Shown: one piece after another, positions 1 through 10,343 of the stretch
Position numbering within the stretch: the first letter of the stretch is position 1
Layout of the letters: each line of letters opens with the position of its first letter
Assembly (NCBI GenBank): GCA_022478985.1
Contig: JAKSZP010009515.1
Location: 41,112 to 105,111 of the forward strand
Length of the DNA stretch: 64,000 nt
Reading direction: 5' to 3'
Source: Massospora cicadina
Lineage: Eukaryota; Entomophthoromycota; Entomophthoromycetes; Entomophthorales; Entomophthoraceae
Notes under the pieces: generated by a model
Seen by the model: the letters and a program-made list of their open reading frames with translations, nothing else
What the model was told of the DNA's origin: nothing
Databases searched by the model: none
Made by a program: the position numbers and the translations under genes

Positions 1-532
1 TCTCAGCAGCAATGGTCTTCCTCATCCTGGCTAGGATTCCATCATTGGACATCCTTGAGACCTCAAATGGAAAGAGTCAGAAAATGTTTCCCTAATGTTT
101 TCTTCTTGATCCAAGAGAACCAACCATAATTGGCTAGCGACCTTCTTAGGTAATGGGACTTATTGCCCATTATGGCAGGTCACTTCACCAACCAATCAAT
201 TCACTAGTGCAGGTGGCATCACTCACCTCACAACTCACTATTCATTCCTAATCAGTTGGTGATGAAACTTGACCAATCCCAATCATTACACCTGATAGTT
301 AATCACTATCAGATGCCCCTATTTTGTTGGCCACTCCACCCAATGAGATCTTAGGTATTCATCCAGATCAATCCCCGATGGATATGACCAGGTGAATATC
401 CTAAAAATCCTCCAAACATAGTTTCTCCAAAACTTGGGCCAACCAATTTCTGATTCACTTCGCCCTAGGGAATTTTCTCCTAGCTACACCAGGTAATCTA
501 GCAGGATGGGAATATGGGAAAAAATACCAACA
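1..532 (-). repeat. Partial LTR of Gypsy family A, cut by the window edge
   Basis: Read on the minus strand this starts with TGTTGGTATTTTTTCCC at 532 and continues as the same sequence that opens the two LTRs of element A (29417 and 36553). About 530 of the roughly 1140 LTR bases are inside the window; the rest lies before base 1. It is a third copy of that LTR. Whether it is a solo LTR or one end of a full element cannot be decided here. Confidence 0.85.
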
Positions 533-690
533 ACATGCTTTCTTTATATCCAACCCAGGAATAATTGTAATCTAGTTGGTGGTGTATACCAAATAGGTGT
601 ATGGATAAGTTTATATTTTATTAATTGTTGGTGCAATTAGTGAAGGGTTAAATCAATCAGCATTGGATGCATTTCCCATTGGGGCACCAA

Positions 691-1105
691 CACAAGAGTT
701 GGGCGCCAATCTCCAATATATAAAGTACTTTCTTTTATTAAATAAAAACAGACACTTTCAGAAAACATATACCTTAAATTGTAATACAAATCTTTTTTAT
801 TCCAAGAAGAGTTTGAGGGAAATTCCCCTTTTTATAATTGTCTGATGTTCTCAAGATCTCTTGCATCAAGAGTAGAATGGAGAGGTTCTGTTGTTGTCCA
901 GAAGTTGCCAACTCTTGGTATTAGAGTTAAAGGGATAGTTTTCCCTTGTCTGGAATGTTTCCAGGTACCTTCAAGTGGGTTGTAGGAAGGTTGCGAGTAC
1001 CTGTCTATAGTAGAAAACTGAACAGAAATTTATATCTGGTTGTATGAAAAGTCAGCTGGATCTTACTATACATAATAATATCACTGATCCACATTTATAA
1101 TTTAT
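691..1105 (-). repeat. Candidate LTR end plus primer-binding site of another retroelement
   Basis: On the minus strand a TATA-like ATAAAAAGGGG (825-837) is followed about 120 bases later by TTGGCGCCCAACTCTTGTG (708 down to 691). That reads as an LTR promoter, an R-U5 stretch and a primer-binding site starting TGGCGCCC, a sequence known to pair with tRNA-Lys ends in retroelements. It differs from the TGGTGCTCAC site used by the other Gypsy elements here. The outer LTR boundary is not visible; 1105 is only where recognisable structure ends. No coding region follows on the left because the family A LTR begins at 532. Confidence 0.35.
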
Positions 1106-3750
1106 TTAACCCTTTCAATAATTTAACTCATATATGCTTCCAAAAAATGGGGGCTTATGTAAGTCTAAAAATGCATATATGCATCCAAAAAATGAGGACT
1201 ATGTAAATTTAAACTGCATATATACATACAAGAAATAGTGGTTATACATTTCTCTTGTAAAGCTAGATAAAAGAAGTAAATGTGTACATTGCAGTTCAAG
1301 TTTAGAAAAATAAAAATATTTTTTGGTGGCATGTGGAAGATGTTTGGTTGCTTTGTGTGCGGTTGGCAGCTTTGAAAAGTATCATAATGAATGAAAAATA
1401 CCCTTCTAAGTTCACTTTTATTTACAGATTTTATTTCAAGATTTTCTGATTATTTATGTTATGGACAAGGAGCATTATAATTGTAAAAAAGATAACCTTT
1501 GACTATTTATTTTTTGCTAAATTTAAGGGCAAAAACAAAAGGATTTTTATTGAAAATCAGTGAAATGGTTAATCAACATTATATTCAACGTACACCTTGA
1601 ACCTGTTCAATAAACACAAAAAGTTTACATACACTGTCAAATCTGTATTCTTTTCATTCATCTTATCCCATTAGACATGGCCTAAGATAGCAATACAAAC
1701 TAATGCTATAAAACTTAAGGTGAAACATTTAGCATTAAAATATAACACTTTTGCCAACAGACTCTACAAAATTTCTAACTATTTAGAAAAGTACATGATT
1801 TCAATATGTAGATATTTGACCTTAAGGATGAGTTAACTAAATAATGGAAATTTCTATCAACTTTGAAGTTCTAAACTATAATCCCTACTAAACTTTTGTT
1901 TACAAAGGCGCACTAAATCTTTAGTTCTTAAATTAATCTTATGTTAATCCAAGGGACATGTCGCTCAGATGGCTACTAGTAACTAACAAACTCAACTCAT
2001 AAAAGCATACCACAGTGATAAATATCATTGTGGCTAACAAGGGACCTGGCAAAGAATATCTGCATCCTATTGGTTGTCAAATGCTTACAATAAATGTAGA
2101 AAACTATGTGCAACATGGCATGCCTTCCAAGTATTTGACATTAAAGGTAGCATAAAGAAATATGAATTTTATAACCACAAAACAAAATTTGAGATAAGGG
2201 TTTTTTATCTTTGTGTATTCATCTGGGAAGCTAAAGACCAATTAAGTGTACCTTAGTGGTTTAGAAGAACTATACCTAATGACATGTTACAAAAACTTTT
2301 AAACTTTGATATTAATCTTACTACAAGCTTTTATGTGAATAATATATAATTGTGTATAGCTCTTCTAAGATCATCTTGATCACCTAAAAATCTCATTTTA
2401 GTAACAAATTATCATGTGAAATACAAAACAGGTTGAGAACCGCCATTATTTTACCACCTCATACAGTTCACAGTGCAACGTAATGACAGAACAAATAACC
2501 AGACATTGGCACATTCACTCAAATTCAGAACCTCTGATCTTTCCATCAAATGGACTTAAAATAGCACTTTTAAATCTGTAGTCTTATTGTACCAATAATA
2601 ATAATATAACTAAGTGCAATCCTTAAAATTACTATATAGGGTTAGTTTCTAATATAAAAAACTAGCAAAAAATTATCTGACCCTGATAAATACACTACCA
2701 ATTTAGAATCATTAAATAGAGTTAGTTTAGTAGCATTATAGGAGATGGATATGAACTATGTTAATAAGCTAAAAATAAACAATTTTCAATTAAGACCTTA
2801 TCTAGTTTTCAAGGTTAAATTTATTGACTCAAAGTCTAAGAACTACCCCATTTAAATGAACCTTTCACAATCTTAAAGCTTTACCTTATGGAAATTATGC
2901 CATGGAGATGCTCAACAGAATCCCTTACAAGGAAACTATCAATGAGAACCATCTCAAGCTATAATATCTCAAAAATGAATAGGCGGTGTTGTAAAAGTAG
3001 TCTGCACAGGGTAATCTGTGCACGCCGCTATATTTTTTATTAAAGCTCATTTTATATGATCATCACTTTCAAATACTTCTAATGATTCTGAAGGAAGCAT
3101 CGAACTATTACTCTAAGTTGTAACATTAACTTTAAGTATATTTTATGTTTTTATTGCCTAAAATTATTCCAATTTTCTAATTTATACTTAATTCGCAGAT
3201 CTGTGGATTATACAGCTAAGCCACGTAGTTCCTTACACAGTGTAAATGGAACCTGAACTAATATCACAAAACCTTAAAGATAATGGTTCATCTAGCACTT
3301 ACTGTCGCAAAGTTTCACATGATTTGAACTTTTAAGACAATGCAAACTTCAATTATATCAACTAAGCATGCTAAGATGGATGTACCATTATTTAGGCTAA
3401 ACTTTATGAATGCTAAATTAAAACAATAATCTCATGCAAGCGCCCTTTGGAGATTTTGATTTAAAAAGCTGGATATATTAGCCAAAATTATCCATTGTTT
3501 TAGTACATCATAATAACTTAGTGTAATCAGTAATTCAAACTTGATTTTAGTAATTTGCCTATTTTTTCTAAAAAAAGATTCAGGAGTAGTAGGAACCACC
3601 CTGCATGACAACCACTTAAATCTTGCTTTTTTACTCAATATCATCAATTAATTAATTAATAATAAGAGAGATGGAGGAATTTATGTTCATCCTAGCCAGA
3701 ACCAGTTTTGAACCTGTCACAGCATTTTTACCCAAATTACACGTGGTTAC
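1106..3750. other. AT-rich host DNA without a recognisable gene
   Basis: Long AT-rich stretch with only short chance reading frames and no protein I recognise. The one local structure noted is a 7-bp perfect stem (TGCACAG / CTGTGCA) with a six-base loop at 3003-3022. I see no LTR, LINE tail or tRNA box here. Confidence 0.6.
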
Positions 3751-3764
3751 AGGTGTGCGCAACT

Positions 3765-4111
3765 TTTTTTTTAACTCCATACTTTATTAAAATAGAGATT
3801 TAAAGGAAAGTAAGAGGGGAGGGCAGAATACAGGCGATTCAGCCAAGGGTAAAAAGGACTGGGGTTTCAGGCTGCTAGAGATCTAACACCTCTGACTATT
3901 ACTGTTTGGCAATCGCCATCCCTAGCCACAGTTCTAGCATTGGCAGGCTTACAGGCCATTCGATTCTCAGTCAATTAGTAGCTTCATCACATGTGATGAG
4001 CGATCCAGTGGGGAAAGCCAAACGTATGGCTTTATAACACCCGGGGTTATGTGTGAAATTCTGAGATCTGACGGAGCTGATCGGAGATAATCCGAATGGT
4101 CTTCAATATCA
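3765..4111 (-). mobile_element. Minus-strand poly(A) retroposon (5'-truncated LINE or SINE-like)
   Basis: A 14-bp direct repeat, AGGTGTGCGCAACT at 3751-3764 and AGGTGTGTGCAACT at 4112-4125 (one mismatch), brackets a 347-bp segment that begins with a run of T on the plus strand. This is a target-site duplication plus the poly(A) tail of a minus-strand insertion. An AATAAAG motif lies just before the tail. The body matches neither the LINE D tail nor the SINE tails in this window, so it represents a further family. No open frame of note, so it is probably a 5'-truncated LINE end or a short non-coding retroposon. Confidence 0.75.
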
Positions 4112-4125
4112 AGGTGTGTGCAACT

Positions 4126-4744
4126 ACACCTGGTCATTAATTTGACTAATGAATATAATTTGTAACCTGTGGTCTTCAGCTAACCCATTTTAGATTTGAA
4201 ATCCCCAAAGGTTAACTCATTAGTAATTAGTAACGTTTTTACTCATTAGATAGCTCCGATCTCATCTTTACACTTTTAGGTTTCCTTAACAAACAGATTA
4301 GTATAAAAATGTCAATTTTGGGGTTTAAGGGCAAAAATGAAATTTGCCTATATTTCTTTCCTTACTCCTGCCATACAATGCCAACTACAAGGTTTATCTG
4401 ACCAAGATGTACCAAACGCTGGCAGTTTACTAGGCACTGGCATAGGAAACATCATCCTTGAATCTCAAAACTTTGCCAACAGTTTTAATGCGGCATTAAA
4501 GAGTGTAACCGCATCATCTAAACCAACCAACGTCCCAAAGAATGCCTAGGCCAAGGCAGTTTAATTAACAACTTCCTATTATATCTTAACTAATCTTTTC
4601 TTAGGTCTTGTAGTCATGAATATAGTTATCTAGTCAAGAATCTCTTTAAAGATCCTATATAGCCAATAAATTATACCATTTAGTACTTATAATTTAGTAT
4701 TATTTTAAAACAATTTATTTATTTATATACAATTTGATAAATAT
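4126..4744. other. AT-rich spacer with one unassigned 70-codon frame
   Basis: Host-like spacer between the retroposon and the first SINE. It contains a plus-strand frame at 4337-4549 (70 codons) without recognisable domain. Its composition is less AT-biased than the surroundings, but nothing else supports it as a gene. Confidence 0.4.
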
Positions 4745-4761
4745 AATAATCTAAAATACAT

Positions 4762-5045
4762 GGGGGTGGAAGGCGAGTCGGTAAGGGCGTACGGCTACCA
4801 ACCTGAAGGTTGCGGGTTCGATTTCCGCCCTTCGCACATCGATCGGGGTGCCAGCCAAAGGAAGCTATTGGCGGTTAGTAGGTCTCATAACACGAAAACC
4901 TCACCCATGACGTAACCAGAAAAATTTGAGTCCCGATCCGGAGGTGGAAAAACTTTCTTCGACGGAGTTGACCCTGTTCAGGTTTCATGTCGTTTCTTTC
5001 TTTCAGTAATGCCTGTCCCCTGGTCGGCTTGCCTCGGTTAAATAA
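4762..5045 (+). mobile_element. SINE 1, tRNA-headed, with LINE G-like tail
   Basis: A 284-bp element flanked by perfect 17-bp target duplications, AATAATCTAAAATACAT at 4745-4761 and 5046-5062. The 5' head is tRNA-like, with a pol III A box (GGCGAGTCGG, 4772-4781) and a B box (GGTTCGATTTC, 4815-4825). A body unrelated to tRNA follows. The 3' tail, GGTCGGCTTGCCTCGG then AAATAAAAT, matches the 3' end of LINE G at 45711-45760 read on the minus strand. It should be transcribed by RNA polymerase III and retroposed by a LINE that recognises this tail. The perfect duplications suggest a fairly young insertion. Confidence 0.92.
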
Positions 5046-5062
5046 AATAATCTAAAATACAT

Positions 5063-6665
5063 ATCATTAAAATTAATTAATAAAAAAGTTAAGTTCTAAC
5101 TCAAGAATAACTCAAGAAATGCTTCTCTAAATATAGTTATTATACCATCAATTAGTATATTATTCAATAATTTAAATACTCTAAAATACCTTTCTGACAC
5201 TAAAAGCACATGATCCTATTAAATGTGAGTAAAATTTATGAAAATTTACATCTAATATTAAAGCCTTTATCTTTATCAGACTATATACTCCTTTTACTAT
5301 ATAGAAAATATTCATTAAAGTTGGAAAGTGAACTTTAATTAGAAAGTAACATTTTTAATTTTAAGTTTACAGATCTAAACTTCAATGCCAAATGGCTTAG
5401 TATCTATCATGTTTACCAAATTTTGTCTTTTACCCTGTTTAGTATAAAATTTGAAAAATTTTGCCTTATAATAAGGTTTATATCACCACAAAAGCCTTAC
5501 CACTTCTTATAAGAGTATTTTAACCTCATTAAACATAAAAGTTTTATATAATTTGTGAATTGTATAATATAAAAAAGTTTGCACTAAAGAAGTTTGACCA
5601 ATTTCTCTTAGAGCTTCTACCCACTGGGGTATACAAACACACTATCAATGTATAATTTTGTAAACGCTCTTTATTATGAAAACTGTCAGCATCGTCAACA
5701 TATTTTCCCAAAGCTTAATGTAGTACTTTACCTTTACTAGCATAGAATAAACTCCTAAATTGACTCTAAACCAATTTACCATAGTGATATGGATGATTAC
5801 TTAGTTATTGTATAATTAGATTAGTTTTTGCCAAAGTTCTTTTTAGTATTTCTTTATCTTATAAAAGTAAGTTAGATTCACTTTTAATTAGTAAACTGTA
5901 TAGACTATGCTTGGGTCAACATAGAGAAATTTCTATCACTGATACAAGTTTATGTGACATAGTAACATATTAAGCATAGATTGAAGTTTCTCTTTTACTT
6001 TAGCCTACTTATTTGTTTTAAAATAATTTGATATGTTTAAGGCTTTACTAGATATAGGATGTACTAGATATTAAAGTTAATATATATAGCTGCCAATTTC
6101 ATATTAACATATAAATAAAACAATTAATCTTGATAATCTCATAAATATAAACTTTCCTTTAATGAACTAAGATTCCTTCTTTTGTATAGTAGAACTAAAT
6201 ACCTTAACCTCTATTCTCTAAAAGTTCTGATGGTGAAGAGCTTGAGATCAGTATATTGTTTAGTACATTATAAAGGAAACTTATATTAATAGTCATGCTA
6301 TTATGTGTAGTATAATAGAAATTTAGAAAACAAATTTCAAATTGCAATGGTTTATAAATCCTAACTGTTAATGTGTACTCATAAAAAGCTTGAAAGTAAA
6401 CAAAGGAATTCTATACTGTTTAAATAGAGGAAGCTCTGATCTTTGTATATATTTGTTGGATATTTCTTATATTATATTAAATTAGCATCAGTAGATGTTA
6501 TTGTACTTGAGTGTCAAATTCTTACTATAAAAATAACCAGGACTGGAACACTCAAAGCTTCTTTTTTTATCGTTTGAATCAATTTTCATTGATTCTTTGA
6601 GATAAAAATATGTCTTATCATTAGAAATAATAAAATAAAGAAAATCTGAGATAAGTATAATTTAT
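5063..6665. other. AT-rich host DNA without a recognisable gene
   Basis: Very AT-rich spacer between two SINEs. Frames are short and broken and I recognise no repeat end, RNA gene or coding region. Confidence 0.6.
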
Positions 6666-6682
6666 ATAAATATTTAGCTAAA

Positions 6683-6967
6683 AGGGGAGGATACCCCAGT
6701 GGTAGAAAGGGACCTCTACCACTGCCTCCCCGAGTTCGATTCCGGTACAGGAACTTTGGGTAGGGGACAATTATGACTGTGTTGGCGTTGCGCACCAATG
6801 CCTTAAACTAAGATAGCGAATAGCAAAGATGCTCCATGGAGTTCCTGGCCTATCATACACCATGCATGGAGGTTTTCTGTATTTTATCCTCCTTTCCCAA
6901 ACATTTGATTTCCCATTAATCGGTGCAGTATCATCCCCAGGTCGGCCCACCTCAAATAAAATATAAA
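6683..6967 (+). mobile_element. SINE 2, different tRNA head, same tail
   Basis: A 285-bp element with perfect 17-bp target duplications, ATAAATATTTAGCTAAA at 6666-6682 and 6968-6984. The tRNA-like head has an A-box-like TACCCCAGTGGT (about 6692-6703) and a strong B box, GAGTTCGATTCC (6732-6743). The head and body do not resemble SINE 1, but the end (CCAGGTCGGCCCACCTCAAATAAAAT) shows the same GGTCGGC..CCTC..AAATAAAA block. Two SINE families with different pol III heads have thus converged on, or captured, one LINE-type tail. Confidence 0.9.
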
Positions 6968-7090
6968 ATAAATATTTAGCTAAATAATGTAGGAATGAGT
7001 AAATTATTTCTTGCAAATTTTATCAATTTCCCAACTATAATGGTAAAATATTGGCTATTTTTGTTACAGTCTAGGAGTATACTATCCAGT

Positions 7091-7104
7091 CTAGTACTAA
7101 AAAA
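7091..7104 (+). mobile_element. LINE D-family micro-insertion (14 bp)
   Basis: The insert CTAGTACTAAAAAA lies between perfect 15-bp copies of AGTATACTATCCAGT (7076-7090 and 7105-7119). CTAGTACTAAAAAA is exactly the extreme 3' end of LINE D at 25808-25820. This is best read as a target-primed reverse transcription event that stopped after about 14 bases. Confidence 0.8.
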
Positions 7105-7559
7105 AGTATACTATCCAGTAATCACATGATTCTAAAGAAGCAGAAAAAGAAACATAAAAAACAAATTGTTTTTCAGTAAAAGGTAAGTGAAAGTTAGAGG
7201 TATCACCTATCAGTCAAAATGTTCAATATATTGTAGCTTAATTAGAAAAAAAGTCAAATTGTATCTGTTTAAGAATGAAATGCTTCAAGTTGTCATTAGT
7301 CTCATATAATAAACTATTACAATGTAACTTTATAAAGATGCGTCAGTTTTACAATCTATCCATAGGTATTATCTCAAGATTTCCTATCCTTTGATTATCT
7401 AAAAGCGAATGGCAAAGTTCATATACTTTCCTACTCCCACAATTACTTCATAAACTGAGTACCTGTTCTCAAACATGCACTTAGTTTCTAGACAAATAAT
7501 ATTACTAAGTATTGACTCTGGCATTTAAATTATGTTTAGTCACTTTATAGATAAAGTGG

Positions 7560-7695
7560 AGGAGTGATAGCATAGCGGGGTGGTTCCTGCTCCACTCTGG
7601 GTTGGTTTTGATAGAAACAGGTTGAAATCAGCACAGGCTAACAAAACTCAGTGTGGTATATTTGTCCCAAGGTCAACCTGCCTAATTTACTTTTT
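7560..7695 (+). mobile_element. SINE 3, short tRNA-headed copy
   Basis: A 136-bp insert between 14-bp duplications, TATAGATAAAGTGG (7546-7559) and TATAAATAAAGTGG (7696-7709), with one mismatch. TAGCATAGCGGG at 7568-7579 is a consensus-quality A box; the B box (around GGTTTTGATAG) is eroded. The end AAGGTCAACCTGCCT followed by TTTAC/AT-rich bases resembles the tails of SINE 1 and SINE 2. At half their length it is either a compact SINE or an internally deleted copy. Confidence 0.75.
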
Positions 7696-7801
7696 TATAA
7701 ATAAAGTGGCATTAAATATAGGCTTACATTTAAACTGGATATCATTAACTGTAGGTAATGAATTGTGACAGTGTGGAAATTTTTGACCATTACATTATTC
7801 T

Positions 7802-7852
7802 TTTTTTTTAGTACTAGATGGTCCCAACCCAAGGGGGGGGGATTCATCGATG
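7802..7852 (-). mobile_element. LINE D-family micro-insertion (51 bp), minus strand
   Basis: Perfect 18-bp duplications TGACCATTACATTATTCT (7784-7801 and 7853-7870) flank 51 bp. Read on the minus strand the insert ends ACCATCTAGTACT plus poly(A) and begins with ATCGATGAATCCCCC, collinear with the last bases of LINE D at 25775-25820. A full 3' terminus with almost the whole LINE missing. Confidence 0.88.
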
Positions 7853-7896
7853 TGACCATTACATTATTCTCATCCAAAATAATTGAAAATAATAAG

Positions 7897-8646
7897 TGTC
7901 ATACAATTGCCATCTTGACTTTGAGAGGAAAATGTTATGGGTGCTAATAGTCTAATATTTACTAATATGAATCCACATTTCCTCAGTGAATAATCTAACT
8001 CAGAATAATTGTTTACTCTCCACCTTCAGATGAATAGTCCATATTGAGCTGCCCTTGTCACTCTCAACCCTCAGCAGAATAACCGTTTGAGTTAGAGGGT
8101 CACCCAAGTTTTGGCAACAATTTAGTGTTAATGTATATAGAAAAACCACCCCTTTTATAGGCTTTAGGGGTCGCAAAGGGTGAAGAAAATTTTAATCACC
8201 AATCACAAGCCAGAGCAGGTGGAGATTGGCTGCATTGAGCCTAATTTAAAAAAAACAAATAGGTAAAAAGTATTAAATCTTTCCCCTTGGTTTTATTCTA
8301 ATTGTGGTGGGCCAATCATGTTGTGTGAAACCATAAGAGGTGACAAGATTTTTCTAAATGATGATAGGTCAGTTTGGCCTCTTGTAAAAGCCTCAATACC
8401 GAGCCTATACTAAATTTAATCCCTATTCCACTAATAGTCTTTGACAACCCTAAATACTAGGAGAAGGCCTTTTAATAAAGGTTTTTTTAAAACACACAAG
8501 ATCCTACTTGGATATATATTGTAATTATTTAATAGTTTTATATATTCTAAATGCTCCAATAAATTTAGCAAATAAAAATATCAATCCTTTATTGATTTCC
8601 CACTTAAAATCAGTACCTGTGAGTAATTAACAGGAAGGATTCAACA
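7897..8646 (+). repeat. 5' LTR of element C
   Basis: 750 bp, TGTCATACAATTGCC to ATTCAACA, matching the 3' LTR (43629-45550 once the Helitron is removed, 752 bp). It preserves the uninterrupted site GTATATAGAAAAACC, which is the empty target of the Helitron in the 3' copy. A three-base spacer separates it from the PBS. Confidence 0.93.
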
Positions 8647-8649
8647 AGA

Positions 8650-8667
8650 TGGTGCTCACTACAGTGG
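8650..8667 (+). other. Primer-binding site of element C, in a hairpin
   Basis: TGGTGCTCACTACAGTGG starts three bases after the 5' LTR, where the tRNA primer of minus-strand synthesis should pair. The following CTGTACACCA can fold back on it (TGGTG with CACCA, TACAG with CTGTA). The same arrangement occurs in elements F, E and H. Confidence 0.75.
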
Positions 8668-9172
8668 TATCCTGTACACCACAAGAATAACTATAACAAA
8701 AATTGAGGGCGTTCCCGCTGCTAGTGTCACTGGATGGGTGAGAAATGAAGATGATGCAGAATATGATTGTAACGATAGTTTCCCAACCATGTCTTTTGTA
8801 GAAGGAAAGTTTTAACAAACTATCATACCAGAATCCCTCCACCAGATCTGGCTAGCAGCTGAAGTAGTGAGGGACCTGACTCATGGAATATTGAACCCTG
8901 GAGACTTTGCTTCACGTGAAAGAGGTTCTTCTGTAGAGGATCATCTAATGTACATCTATTAGACTCAAACCTCTTCTGGACACCTATAGTCATCTTACCA
9001 ACCTGACTACTTACATCTGCAAGTTTGCCCAACATGCTGTGTTCCACATGATTCACATGTTAGGTGTCCATCATGAGGAGTTGCACCGTCACTTGGCAAG
9101 CCATGATGCCTTAAGATTAGCTTATGATAACTTATACAATCTGATCTCTGAACATATTGGAAAAAATCTGAT

Positions 9173-10343
9173 GTGGAGGTGAGCTGCAAATTTATCATTC
9201 AGTTGCATGAGTGGCTCACCACCATAGACACTGGCTTAGTGAAGTATGTAGTAGAGGCTAAGAAAATCTTCCAGAATAATTTAAATGTGTCTGCAGCTAA
9301 CACTCGCTCCCTGCTTGAGGAGTTATCAAAGAAATTTGAAAAGTGTGAAGAGCAATCCCACAGCAAACTCTTAGCACGCATCAACCCCTCAATCAGGGGA
9401 TGTACAACGCGTAGCTGCGGTGGAACATAAACTGGCATAAGCCTTGTCCCATGTTGAAGAGCTTAAGCGGCGTCTGATGCAAGAATTTTCTAGGACACCC
9501 TCACTTTAGAGGTCAAGGTTGCACAGCTGGAAAAAAGTTATTAAAAGCCTCTCTTGAGAATATACAGTACTTGGCTCAGCGGGTCAGTGAGTGTGAGAAG
9601 TAAGCTCAAGGGGCCAAAGCCTCCCTTGAAGGTACCGCACAGTTGAAGGAGGTGTATAGTCAGTTGACACAAGTTGAGTGTAGCTATGAACAAATTAAGG
9701 GCGACGTACGTTCCCAAGGCTCCCACCCGCCTGACAATGAGGGGTGTAAGCAGATGAAAAAGAAGTTTACAAAGCGTGTTGGGTGGTTTTGGTTGACCAA
9801 AAAAACTTTAACTCTATTGTGTCTTAACTTCATTTTAAAGTCAAGGCGCTTGAGAGCCAGGTTGATGACCTTGAAACTCACAAGCTGGCAATAGAAGCTA
9901 GACTGGCTGTATGTGAATCCGCCTCCCAAAAGCCTTCCGCCGCCATGAAAACAAGGCTTGACGCTATCCAAGACCAGCATGATTGGCTCTCACGCTCTTT
10001 TGATCAGTTGGATCTTTGTTCAGAGACCACGGGACAGGATGATCATGCAGTCCATGCCCTCACTGGGGGTGACTATGCCTCATTTTAAACTAACTTTCAA
10101 GGACAAGTTCATAACTGGTCAGGGTAGTATTGCTTCATTCTTATACATTTATGAATCAGCCATGGAAGGGGCAACTGACCGCCAGAAGGTCAAGTATATC
10201 CTCTCTTGTTTGAGTCATTCGGTCCAAGAGTTGAAGGTTCCTCATATAGATGCCTTTAGCACTTGGGCCAAGGTTAAGAAGGCGCTCATTGACGAGTTTG
10301 TCTCAAAACAAAGCTTAAGCATGAAAAAGCAAGCCTTCATGCG
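9173..10343 (+). pseudogene. gag: Element C gag, 5' portion (broken by element F)
   Basis: Capsid/nucleocapsid precursor relic. A first frame (9173-9430) is helical and charged, with heptad-like stretches around LLEELSKKFEKCEEQ. Broken frames with the same coiled-coil flavour follow to about 9950. The frame at 9958-10365 contains the conserved Gag block with FKDKF, GSIASFLYIYESA and WAKVKKALIDEF. Equivalent blocks occur in F (about 11260) and H (48541-48860). The reading is cut at 10343 by the 5' LTR of F and resumes at 39350. Several stops and frameshifts lie between the open pieces; no start codon can be fixed with confidence. Confidence 0.8.

Noticed and set aside
4337..4549. 70-codon frame in AT-rich spacer as a small host gene
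   Set aside because: No recognisable domain, no splice or promoter context, and length is within chance for the region.
4762..4840. A functional tRNA gene at the head of SINE 1 (also 6683-6760 in SINE 2)
   Set aside because: Only A and B boxes are tRNA-like; no full cloverleaf with a proper acceptor stem, and each is part of a 285-bp element with target duplications and a LINE-type tail.
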